From Anaerotignum faecicola (GTDB lineage Bacteria; Bacillota; Clostridia; Lachnospirales; Anaerotignaceae), in NCBI GenBank assembly GCA_024460105.1, contig JANFXS010000002.1:248001-312000 (forward strand): a DNA stretch of 64,000 nucleotides, written 5' to 3'. Positions within the stretch are counted from its first letter, which is position 1. Every line of letters begins with the position of its first letter. Shown here one piece after another: positions 7,746 to 15,341 of the stretch. Both the position numbers and the translations under genes were made by a program. Under the pieces are notes generated by a model that was not told the origin of the DNA, searched no databases, and was given only the letters and a program-made list of their open reading frames with translations.

Positions 7746-8023
7746 AGTTTCAGTTTGCAAGGGCATGCACGCCCCTCAAGGAAAAATTTTCCGCATTTAC
7801 GTGTTGCATATGTTTGCCATAGGTTCCGCAATTCCGGCTCACATGCGCCTTGAACTGCAAAAAATTTTTCCATTGTGATGTCGGAGAATTTTAACGGGCG
7901 TTATCGGCGTAAGAGCAAAACAAAGGCGCACAGGAACATCGGATCCTACGTCAAACGGATTTAACACAGCTATTGCTCCGCTGACGTCCGTTAAAACTTT
8001 GTGCTCCCTTATAAACGGAAACT
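7746..8023 (+). repeat. Dispersed palindromic repeat, copy B (full length)
   Basis: A 278-bp non-coding element. It opens with AGTTTCAGTTTGCAAG and closes with TTATAAACGGAAACT, imperfect terminal inverted repeats. The left half has CACGCCCCTCAAGG, two short A/T runs flanking GCATTTACGTGTTGCATA, and CCTTGAACTGCAAAAAATTT. In the right half, an arm beginning TTTTAACGGGCGTTATCGGC (7889-7916) is the inverted partner of an arm ending GACGTCCGTTAAAAC (7969-7997), giving an imperfect hairpin of about 28 bp. The loop contains the block GGATCCTACGTCAAACGG, conserved in other copies. Confidence 0.85.
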
Positions 8024-8206
8024 AATATTATTTACCAATAAATCGGTAAACCTCTTTTCAAGATATGCTAATAAAATTTCTTGCTGTCCTAATTTATTTT
8101 TTATTGCTTCTAACAAATTTTATCAAAGCTTTATTTTTCAAGACAAATATGTATTAAACGGTTATTTCCCGTTTTTTACAAGCCGTATCTTTTTCCCCGC
8201 AAAATC

Positions 8207-8407
8207 TTATATATAAACCGAAGATAATAAATATACAAACGGCAATATTAACGCTGCCGTTCCGGCGAAAACCAAAGCTAAAACACATATAGGCATCCCT
8301 ATAGAAACGGCTGCAAAAGCAATATAGGGGTGCCGTTCCATAAACTCAACTATTGTATCGTGAAAATTAACTTCAATTTTATGCGCCGCCTGAATTATAG
8401 CCGTCAT
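8207..8407 (-). CDS. Small membrane protein of unknown function
   Basis: A 66-residue protein. An amphipathic N-terminus (about residues 1-27, with HKIEVNFHDTIVEFMERH) is followed by two closely spaced hydrophobic segments (FAAVSIGMPICVLALVFAG and ALILPFVYLLSSVYI). The ATG is preceded by a strong GGAGGG at 8416, 9 bases away, which makes it a credible gene despite its size. I do not recognise a family. It stands alone between repeat copy B and the kdp-linked genes. Confidence 0.6.
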   Translation of the reverse strand: MTAIIQAAHKIEVNFHDTIVEFMERHPYIAFAAVSIGMPICVLALVFAGTAALILPFVYLLSSVYI

Positions 8408-8711
8408 TGCTTTTCCCTCCTTTTTATATAGATTAACACATACAAAATGAAAATTGGAAAAAGAAAATGATGGAGTAATTAAGATAAAATAAATGTTTCT
8501 ACAGTTTTTGAATTTCTAAACATATTAAAATACGAGAATATCCGATAACCAAATTCCCTGCAAATCCAAAACAATTAAAATATACTGTTCAATAGAACAC
8601 GCTTATTCTTTCACAAATAAAAAACATCGGAAAAATCAAATTTTCCGATGTCAAGTATATATATCGTTGATATTATAAGCGACGAAGATTCATACATTAT
8701 TTTAATTTTCT
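8408..8711. other. Intergenic, AT-rich
   Basis: It holds the ribosome binding site of the 66-residue gene and the terminator of the kdp operon (8618-8652). Nothing else is recognisable. Confidence 0.6.
8618..8652 (-). terminator. Terminator of the kdp operon
   Basis: Minus strand: GACATCGGAAAAT pairs with TTTTTCCGATGT (arms about 8624-8634 and 8641-8651), followed by TTTTTTATTT. It lies 60 bases after the stop of the 297-residue gene, showing that this gene ends the kdp transcript. Confidence 0.85.
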
Positions 8712-9605
8712 TCAGTTTAACGGAAACAGTATTTTCATTAAAGCCTTTTCCGCTGAATTTTTATGTTCCACGCTGAAATAAAGTCTTTTGCCGTTATTGT
8801 CAAAAAGCTGGAACAAATTTTCCTTCACCACTAAAGAAAAGCCAAGTCTGTCAACGGTTTTCCAAAGAGCCATTTCCCATTCCATACGCCTGCAAACCAT
8901 TCCATTATATATTCTCGAAGTAAGCCATTCAAACTCCAACGGAGAAAAACCGTATTTCAAAAATGCCTCCCAAATCACAACTTTATTTGAAAAACTTATC
9001 GAATCAAAATAATCATCGGCGTCAGAATCTTCCTGTATCGCGGCATAACAAAAGTATCCTCTTATTTCCGTATCTATTAAAAATTTATTTTCTTTCAGGA
9101 AATCCAAATTTGACCATTCCGATATAATAATACCAGTTTTCCAATTAAGACTGTTAAGTATATTTAAAAGGTTTTCGGCAGTTTCTCTATTCGGACATGT
9201 AACTTGAAAGCACAAATCGTTCATTACATCCGTATTTTCTCCGGAAACGGAACTTTGCTTTACCAAGATCTCACTTTCCTCATAGCTTGAGTTTATATAA
9301 ACCGTTTCGCCATTTTCCGAAGTACCTGCGGCATATAACGTCCAGTCCTCGTTAATCCGCGCCATAATATCGTCTGCCATGGAGAGCAGAGTGGATACGT
9401 CAATAACAGTATTAGGGTAAATTACATTAACCTTATTACTCTGCATTAATCCGCATACAACCGGCTGTTCCTCAAAGCCGAAATTTTTATATACTCCCGT
9501 AATTAATACAACGAAATTCTTTCCCGGTGCATGTTCTTCATAACAGCCGTCCTGTACCCGGGATTCATTCTCCCGGATACAAGACGCCTCTTTGTATGGA
9601 AACAT
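8712..9605 (-). CDS. Hypothetical protein at the end of the kdp operon
   Basis: A 297-residue, probably soluble and acidic protein with no signal peptide or membrane segment and no motif I recognise. It begins 21 bases after the kdpC stop with a clear AGGAGG, and a terminator follows, so it is co-transcribed with kdpFABC. The N-terminal third has a FVVLITGVYKNFGFEEQPVV strand-rich stretch. The middle contains a likely ACT-like or ferredoxin-like alternation (CFQVTCPNRETAENLLNIL). The C-terminus is tryptophan- and phenylalanine-rich. Function unknown; its position suggests a role in potassium starvation or in regulating the Kdp complex, which is inference only. Confidence 0.7.
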   Translation of the reverse strand: MFPYKEASCIRENESRVQDGCYEEHAPGKNFVVLITGVYKNFGFEEQPVVCGLMQSNKVNVIYPNTVIDVSTLLSMADDIMARINEDWTLYAAGTSENGETVYINSSYEESEILVKQSSVSGENTDVMNDLCFQVTCPNRETAENLLNILNSLNWKTGIIISEWSNLDFLKENKFLIDTEIRGYFCYAAIQEDSDADDYFDSISFSNKVVIWEAFLKYGFSPLEFEWLTSRIYNGMVCRRMEWEMALWKTVDRLGFSLVVKENLFQLFDNNGKRLYFSVEHKNSAEKALMKILFPLN

Positions 9606-9626
9606 GGATTATATCATCCTCCTGTT

Positions 9627-10277
9627 TTATTCGGCGGAAATTAATCCCATAGCTTTGGCAATATCAATATTTACCAACAGGACGTTAACCGTTTCCCCGC
9701 CGAAAACGCCGAATAATTTTCCTTCGGTATGCGCCGATACAATATTTTCTATTTCTTCTTCACTAAGCCCAGAAGCTTTTGCTATACGCGGTATCTGTAC
9801 CTTTGCAGATTCAGGCGAAATATGAGGATCAAGCCCTGAGCCCGAAGCTGTTAATAAATCCGTCGGCACTTCTTCGGCCGTTACGTCCGGGTTTCGTTCA
9901 AGGAATGTTTCCATATCTGCAGCTACCCTTTCCGAAAGGGCTTCATTTGAAGGAGCATAGTTGTTGGAACCTGAACTTACGCCTGCAAACTCCGTACCGT
10001 CGCTGTATACCGACACTCCGTCTTCATTTTCGGTATATGTATTGTAATGATATGCCGAAGGACGTCCCCACATAAAATAGTCTTCTGTAAATTCCTGACC
10101 TATTGTTTCAGAACCAACTGTTTTTCCGTCTACCACTATAAGACTTCCATTGGCCTGGTGAGGGAATACAACAGCCGACACTCCCGTTAATGCTAAAGGA
10201 TATATAAGCCCGCATATAATCAAAAGAGCTGTTGTTACTAAAAAAGCTTTCCTTGTATTGTGCAGAAATTCTTTCAT
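9627..10277 (-). CDS. kdpC: Potassium-transporting ATPase subunit C
   Basis: A 216-residue KdpC. One N-terminal membrane anchor (AFLVTTALLIICGLIYPLALTGV) is followed by the periplasmic-type domain with the family phrases VGSETIGQEF, YFMWGRPSA, SGSGLDPHISPESA and the C-terminal GLFGVFGGETVNVLLVN-like tail. KdpC stabilises the KdpFABC complex and promotes ATP binding by KdpB. It follows kdpB by 14 bases. Length is slightly above the usual 190-200 residues because of an acidic serine/asparagine-rich insert near residue 105. Confidence 0.95.
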   Translation of the reverse strand: MKEFLHNTRKAFLVTTALLIICGLIYPLALTGVSAVVFPHQANGSLIVVDGKTVGSETIGQEFTEDYFMWGRPSAYHYNTYTENEDGVSVYSDGTEFAGVSSGSNNYAPSNEALSERVAADMETFLERNPDVTAEEVPTDLLTASGSGLDPHISPESAKVQIPRIAKASGLSEEEIENIVSAHTEGKLFGVFGGETVNVLLVNIDIAKAMGLISAE

Positions 10278-10291
10278 ATCAAAATGCCTCC

Positions 10292-12346
10292 TTAAAATCC
10301 TATAAGCGAAAGTATTGGAGCAATAATCATATCTATTATCTTAATACCTGCAAACGGCGTAATTATACCGCCCAATCCATATATAAGCATGTTTCTTGCA
10401 AGCATTTTTCCCGACGACATAGGACGATATTTAACGCCCCTCATTGCCAAAGGAATAAGGCAAGGAATAATTATTGCGTTGAATATAAGCGCCGACAATA
10501 TAGCGCTGTATCTTGTCGTAAGATGCATAATGTTAAGAACGCCAAGCTGAGGTATGGCAGCCATAAACATAGCCGGTATTATTGCAAAATATTTGGCAAT
10601 ATCGTTTGCAATCGAAAATGTTGTAAGGCTTCCTCTTGTAATAAGTAGCTGTTTTCCGATTTCAACAACTTCAAGTATTTTTGTAGGATCCGAATCAAGA
10701 TCCACCATGTTCGCCGCTTCTTTGGCAGCCGTCGTGCCGCTGTTCATAGCAAGGCCGACATTAGCCTGAGCAAGGGCCGGAGCGTCGTTTGTACCGTCGC
10801 CGGTCATAGCGACTATTTTGCCTTCAGCCTGTTCCTTTTTAATTACGTCTATTTTATCCTCAGGTTTACATTCCGCAATAAATCCGTCTACGCCGGCTTC
10901 TTTTGCTATAGTGGCGGCTGTAAGCGGGTTGTCGCCCGTACACATAATTGTTTTTATGCCGATAGCGCGCAGTCTTTCAAACCTTTCCGCCATTCCGGGC
11001 TTAACCGTATCCTTCAGATAAATAACGCCTAATATTCTGTTATTTTCACTTACTGTCAAAGGCGTGCCGCCAAGACTGGATATTTTTGCAACTTTCTCAT
11101 TTAAGTCCGAAGGTATTTTGCCTCCAAGTTCTTTTACATATTTTTCAATAGAGTCCGACGCGCCTTTTCTTATTTTCGTGCCGTTCGGCAAATCAACGCC
11201 GCTCATGCGCGTCTGAGCCGTAAATTCAATAAACTGCGAACCGTCCGAAAGAGCGCTGTTGTCGCCAAGCCTTCTTGCAAGCTCAAGAGTGGATTTCCCT
11301 TCAGGCGTTTCATCCTGTAAAGAAGCCAAAGCGGCGCATCTTATGAGATCGTTTCGATCCACGCCTTCAACTGCCATGAAGTCTGCCGCAAGGCGGTTTC
11401 CGTATGTTATAGTACCGGTTTTATCAAGTATCATAGTATCAACGTCGCCGCATGCTTCTACCGCTTTGCCCGACATTGCGATAACATTAAACCTCGTAAC
11501 CCTGTCCATACCCGCAATTCCTATCGCCGAAAGCAGGCCGCCTATTGTCGTCGGTATAAGGCATACGCAAAGGGCGATAAGCGTTGAAGTTTGAAGCTGA
11601 ACGCCGCTGTAAAGCCCGATTGGATAAAGGGTAACTATTACTATAAGGAATATTATCGTAAGAGAAACAAGCAGTGTGTTTAACGCTATTTCGTTAGGCG
11701 TCTTTTTCCTTGAAGCTCCCTCGACAAGCGCTATCATCCTGTCAAGGAAACTGTTTCCCGGTTCCGACGTTATACGTATTTTAAGCCAGTCTGAAACTAC
11801 TGTCGTACCGCCCGTAACGGAGCAGAAATCTCCGCCGCTTTCCCTTACGACAGGAGCGGATTCGCCTGTAATTGCAGATTCGTCAACCGAAGCTATTCCT
11901 TCTATAACTTCGCCGTCTCCGGGGATTATTTCCCCGGCATACACCAAAACGACGTCGCCTTTTGTAAGTTGGCTTGAAATAACTTCTTTTTCCGATCCGT
12001 CTTCTTTAATAACTCTCGCTTTCGTATCTTTCTGCGTCTTTCTTAAACTTGCGGCCTGCGCCTTTCCTCTGCCTTCCGCCACAGACTCCGCAAAGTTTGC
12101 AAAGAGCACCGTTACAAATAATATTGCGCAAACAATTATATTGTATAAACGGATGTTATCTCCGCCCATGTCCCCAAAAAGGTTAGGGAATATCGAGAGT
12201 ATAAGGGTTACAAAACATCCGGCCTCAACCACGAACATAACGGGGTTTTTCATCATGTATCTTGGATTTAGTTTTGTAAAAGAACCGATTATTGCCTGAT
12301 GGAATATTTCAGGCGTAACCAGTTTCTTATTTTCATTTTTACTCAT
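10292..12346 (-). CDS. kdpB: Potassium-transporting P-type ATPase subunit B
   Basis: A 684-residue class I P-type ATPase, full length. Visible motifs are TGES (ITGESAPV near residue 153), the phosphorylated aspartate in [10 protein letters not shown] near 308, KGAS in the nucleotide-binding domain, TGDNPLTA and [13 protein letters not shown] in the hinge. About seven membrane helices are expected. It powers potassium uptake through KdpA in the cell membrane. It lies between kdpA (15-base gap) and kdpC. Confidence 0.97.
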   Translation of the reverse strand: MSKNENKKLVTPEIFHQAIIGSFTKLNPRYMMKNPVMFVVEAGCFVTLILSIFPNLFGDMGGDNIRLYNIIVCAILFVTVLFANFAESVAEGRGKAQAASLRKTQKDTKARVIKEDGSEKEVISSQLTKGDVVLVYAGEIIPGDGEVIEGIASVDESAITGESAPVVRESGGDFCSVTGGTTVVSDWLKIRITSEPGNSFLDRMIALVEGASRKKTPNEIALNTLLVSLTIIFLIVIVTLYPIGLYSGVQLQTSTLIALCVCLIPTTIGGLLSAIGIAGMDRVTRFNVIAMSGKAVEACGDVDTMILDKTGTITYGNRLAADFMAVEGVDRNDLIRCAALASLQDETPEGKSTLELARRLGDNSALSDGSQFIEFTAQTRMSGVDLPNGTKIRKGASDSIEKYVKELGGKIPSDLNEKVAKISSLGGTPLTVSENNRILGVIYLKDTVKPGMAERFERLRAIGIKTIMCTGDNPLTAATIAKEAGVDGFIAECKPEDKIDVIKKEQAEGKIVAMTGDGTNDAPALAQANVGLAMNSGTTAAKEAANMVDLDSDPTKILEVVEIGKQLLITRGSLTTFSIANDIAKYFAIIPAMFMAAIPQLGVLNIMHLTTRYSAILSALIFNAIIIPCLIPLAMRGVKYRPMSSGKMLARNMLIYGLGGIITPFAGIKIIDMIIAPILSLIGF

Positions 12347-12361
12347 AATATATTTTCCTCC

Positions 12362-14116
12362 TTATGACCAAAGGGTAAGATGTTCTGCAATAGGTCCAAG
12401 AGCCAAAGCAGGGAAAAATGTAAGCGCTGCAAAAATGTATACCACAAATACCAATATAACGGCAAACGCTGTATTATCCGTATGTAAAGTGCCTACCGAC
12501 TCCCCTACAAAACGTTTCTTCATTAAAGAACCTGCTATTGCAAGCTGTATAACTATTGATAAATATCTTCCGAAGAACATTGCAAGGCCGGTTGTAATAT
12601 TCCAGAAATAACTGTTGTCCGCAAGGCCTTCAAACCCCGAACCGTTGTTTGCGGCAGACGATGCGTATTCGTAAAGAACCTGCGACAATCCGTGGAAACC
12701 AGGATTTGTTATTCCTTCCAAACCTCCTGATGTGGCAACGGCAATAGCCGAAAATGCAAGTATTAAAAACGGATGAATAATGATGCAAAGCGCGGTAAGC
12801 TTCATTTCTCTCCCTTCTATTTTCTTGCCCAAATATTCGGGAGTACGTCCTATCATCAAACCGCAGATGAACACCGCAAGCACGGCGTACATAATCATGT
12901 TCATAAGTCCTACGCCTTTGCCGCCGAATACGACATTGAGCATCATATGAAGAAGCGGTATCATGCCTCCCAAAGGCGTAAGCGTATCATGCATATTGTT
13001 TACAGTGCCTGTTGTAAACGACGTCGTCGTTGTCGTAAACATAGCCGACTGTGCTATACCGAACCGAACTTCCTTGCCTTCCATACTTCCCATAGACTGC
13101 AAAAGCCCAACGTCGGCAAGAGCGGGGTTTCCTTGGCTTTCTGCCCAAAAGCATACGCTTAATCCAATAACAAATATTATTCCCATGGCAAGGAATATGG
13201 ATCTTCCTTCCCTTCCGAATATCTTTGTTGCAAAATCCGGTTTTGAAGAAGTTTCAGGCAATCCGTTTTCTAAAGCTATAGCCTTTTTTCTGTCCCTGAC
13301 CATTTTGCCGAACGTAACTACGCATGCACCCGGCAGTATCATCATTGAATAAAGCTCAATAAGGTTTGTAATTATAGTTGGGTTCTCCATAGGCGTAGTC
13401 GAGTTGGCTCCGAAGAAACCGCCTCCGTTTGTACCAAGGTGTTTAATAATTTCAACAGCGGCTACAGGCCCCATTGCAATAGTCTGTTTCATTCCTTCAA
13501 TCGTATCGACTACAATATTTCCCCCTAATGTCTGCGGAACTCCCTGCCAAACAAGGAGAAGTCCCCCGATAAACGAAAACGGAAGAAGCACACGGGTCGT
13601 TACCCTTACGAGATCAGAATAAAAGTTTCCTACGTCGTCTTTTGTTTTTCCGGCAAGTCCCCTGATAAACGCTCCGCATGCCGCATATCCGCTGGCTGCC
13701 GAAACAAACATCATAAACGCTATTACAGTCATCTGAGATAAATAAGAAAGCCCGCTTTCGCCTGAATAGTGCTGAAGGTTAGTGTTTGTCATGAAACTTA
13801 TTATCGTATTGAACGAAAGAGTCTGCTCCATATTTCCAATGCCGTTAGGATTAAAAAGGGCTATACTCTGGATTCTTAAAATAATATATCCTATAAATAT
13901 CATAATTGCATTTGTAAGAAGCAGAGCCGCGGCATACTGCCACCATGTCATTCCTTTTTTGGGATCTATGCCGCATACTTTATAAATGGCTCCGTCCACC
14001 TTATTCATAACAGGATCCGCAAAAGTCTTTTTCCCTGCGGTTATATGATATAAATAAGTACCAACAGGAATGACGAGAATCAAAAATATAATTATCGTCA
14101 ACAATAATTCCAGCAT
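12362..14116 (-). CDS. kdpA: Potassium-transporting ATPase subunit A
   Basis: A 584-residue potassium channel-like subunit with four repeated pore regions. Selectivity-filter-like segments are visible: TNTNLQHYSGESG, TNGGGFFGANSTTP, TTTTTSFTTGTVNN and AANNGSGFEGL. It is of normal length with about ten membrane helices. It binds and conducts potassium while KdpB hydrolyses ATP. It starts 21 bases after kdpF with a ribosome binding site AGGAGG. Confidence 0.97.
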   Translation of the reverse strand: MLELLLTIIIFLILVIPVGTYLYHITAGKKTFADPVMNKVDGAIYKVCGIDPKKGMTWWQYAAALLLTNAIMIFIGYIILRIQSIALFNPNGIGNMEQTLSFNTIISFMTNTNLQHYSGESGLSYLSQMTVIAFMMFVSAASGYAACGAFIRGLAGKTKDDVGNFYSDLVRVTTRVLLPFSFIGGLLLVWQGVPQTLGGNIVVDTIEGMKQTIAMGPVAAVEIIKHLGTNGGGFFGANSTTPMENPTIITNLIELYSMMILPGACVVTFGKMVRDRKKAIALENGLPETSSKPDFATKIFGREGRSIFLAMGIIFVIGLSVCFWAESQGNPALADVGLLQSMGSMEGKEVRFGIAQSAMFTTTTTSFTTGTVNNMHDTLTPLGGMIPLLHMMLNVVFGGKGVGLMNMIMYAVLAVFICGLMIGRTPEYLGKKIEGREMKLTALCIIIHPFLILAFSAIAVATSGGLEGITNPGFHGLSQVLYEYASSAANNGSGFEGLADNSYFWNITTGLAMFFGRYLSIVIQLAIAGSLMKKRFVGESVGTLHTDNTAFAVILVFVVYIFAALTFFPALALGPIAEHLTLWS

Positions 14117-14137
14117 ATTAAACTTCCTCCTAAATTT

Positions 14138-14215
14138 TTAAAATTTTTCAGGGTTCACAAGGGCATATACAAGATAAGCTCCTAAAATAACTACAATCGC
14201 ACCAAGAATAATCAT
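14138..14215 (-). CDS. kdpF: KdpF, small stabilising subunit of the Kdp ATPase
   Basis: A 25-residue peptide, MIILGAIVVILGAYLVYALV followed by NPEKF, too short for routine gene finding. One membrane helix and the ending (V/L)NPEKF are the KdpF signature. A GAGGG lies 8 bases before the ATG at 14215, and kdpA follows 21 bases after the stop. KdpF stabilises the KdpABC complex in the membrane. Confidence 0.92.
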   Translation of the reverse strand: MIILGAIVVILGAYLVYALVNPEKF

Positions 14216-14237
14216 TATATTCCCTCCTCTTATATAA

Positions 14238-14336
14238 TCAATCATTGGACTCGACTTGCTTTTTGCACCATTTTATGAGCAAATATATAAGCCCGCAGCT
14301 GCCTGCAAGAACTGCCAACATAATAATGTCCAGCAT
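14238..14336 (-). CDS. 32-residue membrane peptide heading the kdp structural operon
   Basis: The peptide begins MLDIIMLAVLAGSCGLIYLL and ends in the polar tail KWCKKQVESND. It has one membrane helix followed by a positively charged then mixed tail. The start at 14336 has a perfect AAAGGAGG 7 bases upstream, and the stop is 22 bases before the kdpF ATG, so it is the first gene of the kdpFABC transcript. I know small unannotated frames occur at this place in other kdp operons, but I do not know an established name or function. Confidence 0.75.
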   Translation of the reverse strand: MLDIIMLAVLAGSCGLIYLLIKWCKKQVESND

Positions 14337-14610
14337 AACTGTTTCCTCCTTTGATATACTTTTTTATTTTTTACTGATTTATTTTAGCAATTCTCTTATC
14401 AATATGGTCTTAACAAAGTTACGCCGGCGTTAATATTGCATTAAGATTATATTTAACAATTCTGCCGCAAGACGGCAGGTCCTAAAGAACAACATCTTTG
14501 GCCCAAGCGTACCGACTTAAAAATCCCTCTTTTCAGCTTCCGTACATTTCATATTACAGTAAAACATAAATATTCCGAAAATCCGGAGCGTTTCCCATAT
14601 TTCAGATAAA
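14337..14610. other. Upstream control region of the kdp structural operon
   Basis: This gene-free stretch lies between the kdpE terminator and the first kdp structural gene. It contains a TATAAT on the minus strand (complement of 14446-14451) as a possible -10 without a good -35, as expected for an activated promoter, and a small perfect hairpin CTGCCG-TCTTG-CGGCAG (14462-14478) just upstream of that -10. A KdpE binding site is expected here but I cannot identify one. Confidence 0.4.
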
Positions 14611-14656
14611 TATAAAAAACCGCCGCAAAACCACTTTTTTCATGGTTTTGCGGCGG
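14611..14656 (-). terminator. Terminator after kdpDE
   Basis: A 14-bp perfect stem CCGCCGCAAAACCA/TGGTTTTGCGGCGG (14620-14633 and 14643-14656) with, on the minus strand, a following TTTTTTATA. It separates the kdpDE regulatory transcript from the structural operon. Confidence 0.9.
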
Positions 14657-14671
14657 TCGGTTATTCTGACT

Positions 14672-15341
14672 TCATATTCTTACCATCCTATATCCCACGC
14701 CGATACATGTCTGTATATACTGCGGATTGGAGAAATCTTTTTCGATTTTTTTCTTAAGCTTTGACATAAAAACTTTTAATAAAGATGATTTTGACGAACC
14801 GGTGCTTTTCCAAACCTCGCTTAATATATAATTATAAGTTAAAGCCTTGCCTGTATTTTTCGCCATTAGGCACAGCAGTTGGTATTCTATCCGCCCCAAA
14901 TATATCTTCTTATTTTCTATATAAACGCTTCCCGTAAAAAAATCAATCTTTAAGCGTCCGTTTTCATATATGCCAAATTTCCCGTTGACATATTGGCTTT
15001 CAGAAGTATTTCTTTTTTCAGTTTCCCTTATCCTTGTCAAAAATTCATCCACACTGAACGGCTTTGTAAGATAATCGTCGGCGCCAGCGTCAAGGGCTTT
15101 TACATTATCCATACTGTCGCTTTCGCTTGTCACGACAATAATAGGAACTTTAAAAGATTCCCTTATTTTTTTAATAGTGTCTATGCCGTCTTTGCCCGGT
15201 ATATCCAAATCCAATATCACAACTTCAGGCTTATACAGCAATGTTCCATTTAAAGCTCCTAATCCTGTACAAGCAGAATGAATTTGATAGTTTTGCGTTT
15301 CCAATGTCGTTTTCAACAACTAAAGCTTTTGATTTATACAT
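14672..15341 (-). pseudogene. kdpE: KdpE-type response regulator, frameshifted near its N-terminus
   Basis: The body is a normal OmpR/PhoB-class regulator: phosphoacceptor aspartate in VVILDLDIPG, the conserved lysine in LTKPF, and a C-terminal winged helix ending YIQTCIGVGYRMVRI. The natural start is the ATG at 15341, overlapping the kdpD stop by 8 bases. It reads MYKSKALVVEND and then runs into a stop at 15231 after 36 codons. The regulator frame (LKTTLETQNYQ) begins in a different frame at the same point, 15303-15320. The expected residues between VVEND and LKTTLE (first helix, with part of the acidic pocket) are missing. A TTG at 15319 could start a 215-residue truncated form lacking the acidic pair. 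Confidence 0.75.

Noticed and set aside
7562-7873. 103-codon minus-strand frame with a PERIRTSDLPLRRRSLYPAELR-like tail
   Set aside because: This is the antisense of the tRNA-Arg gene, a well-known false protein, and the rest covers repeat copy B.
7591-8023. tRNA-Arg as an integration site for a genomic island
   Set aside because: No integrase, no repeat of the tRNA 3' end and no island genes are nearby; the adjacent repeat is also found far from tRNAs.
8001-8216. 71-codon plus-strand frame next to repeat copy B
   Set aside because: No ribosome binding site, starts inside the repeat and runs into the opposite-strand small gene; composition is that of AT-rich non-coding DNA.
14337-14610. c-di-AMP (ydaO-type) riboswitch before the kdp structural genes
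   Set aside because: The leader lacks the conserved ydaO motifs I would expect; only a small hairpin and a possible -10 are visible.
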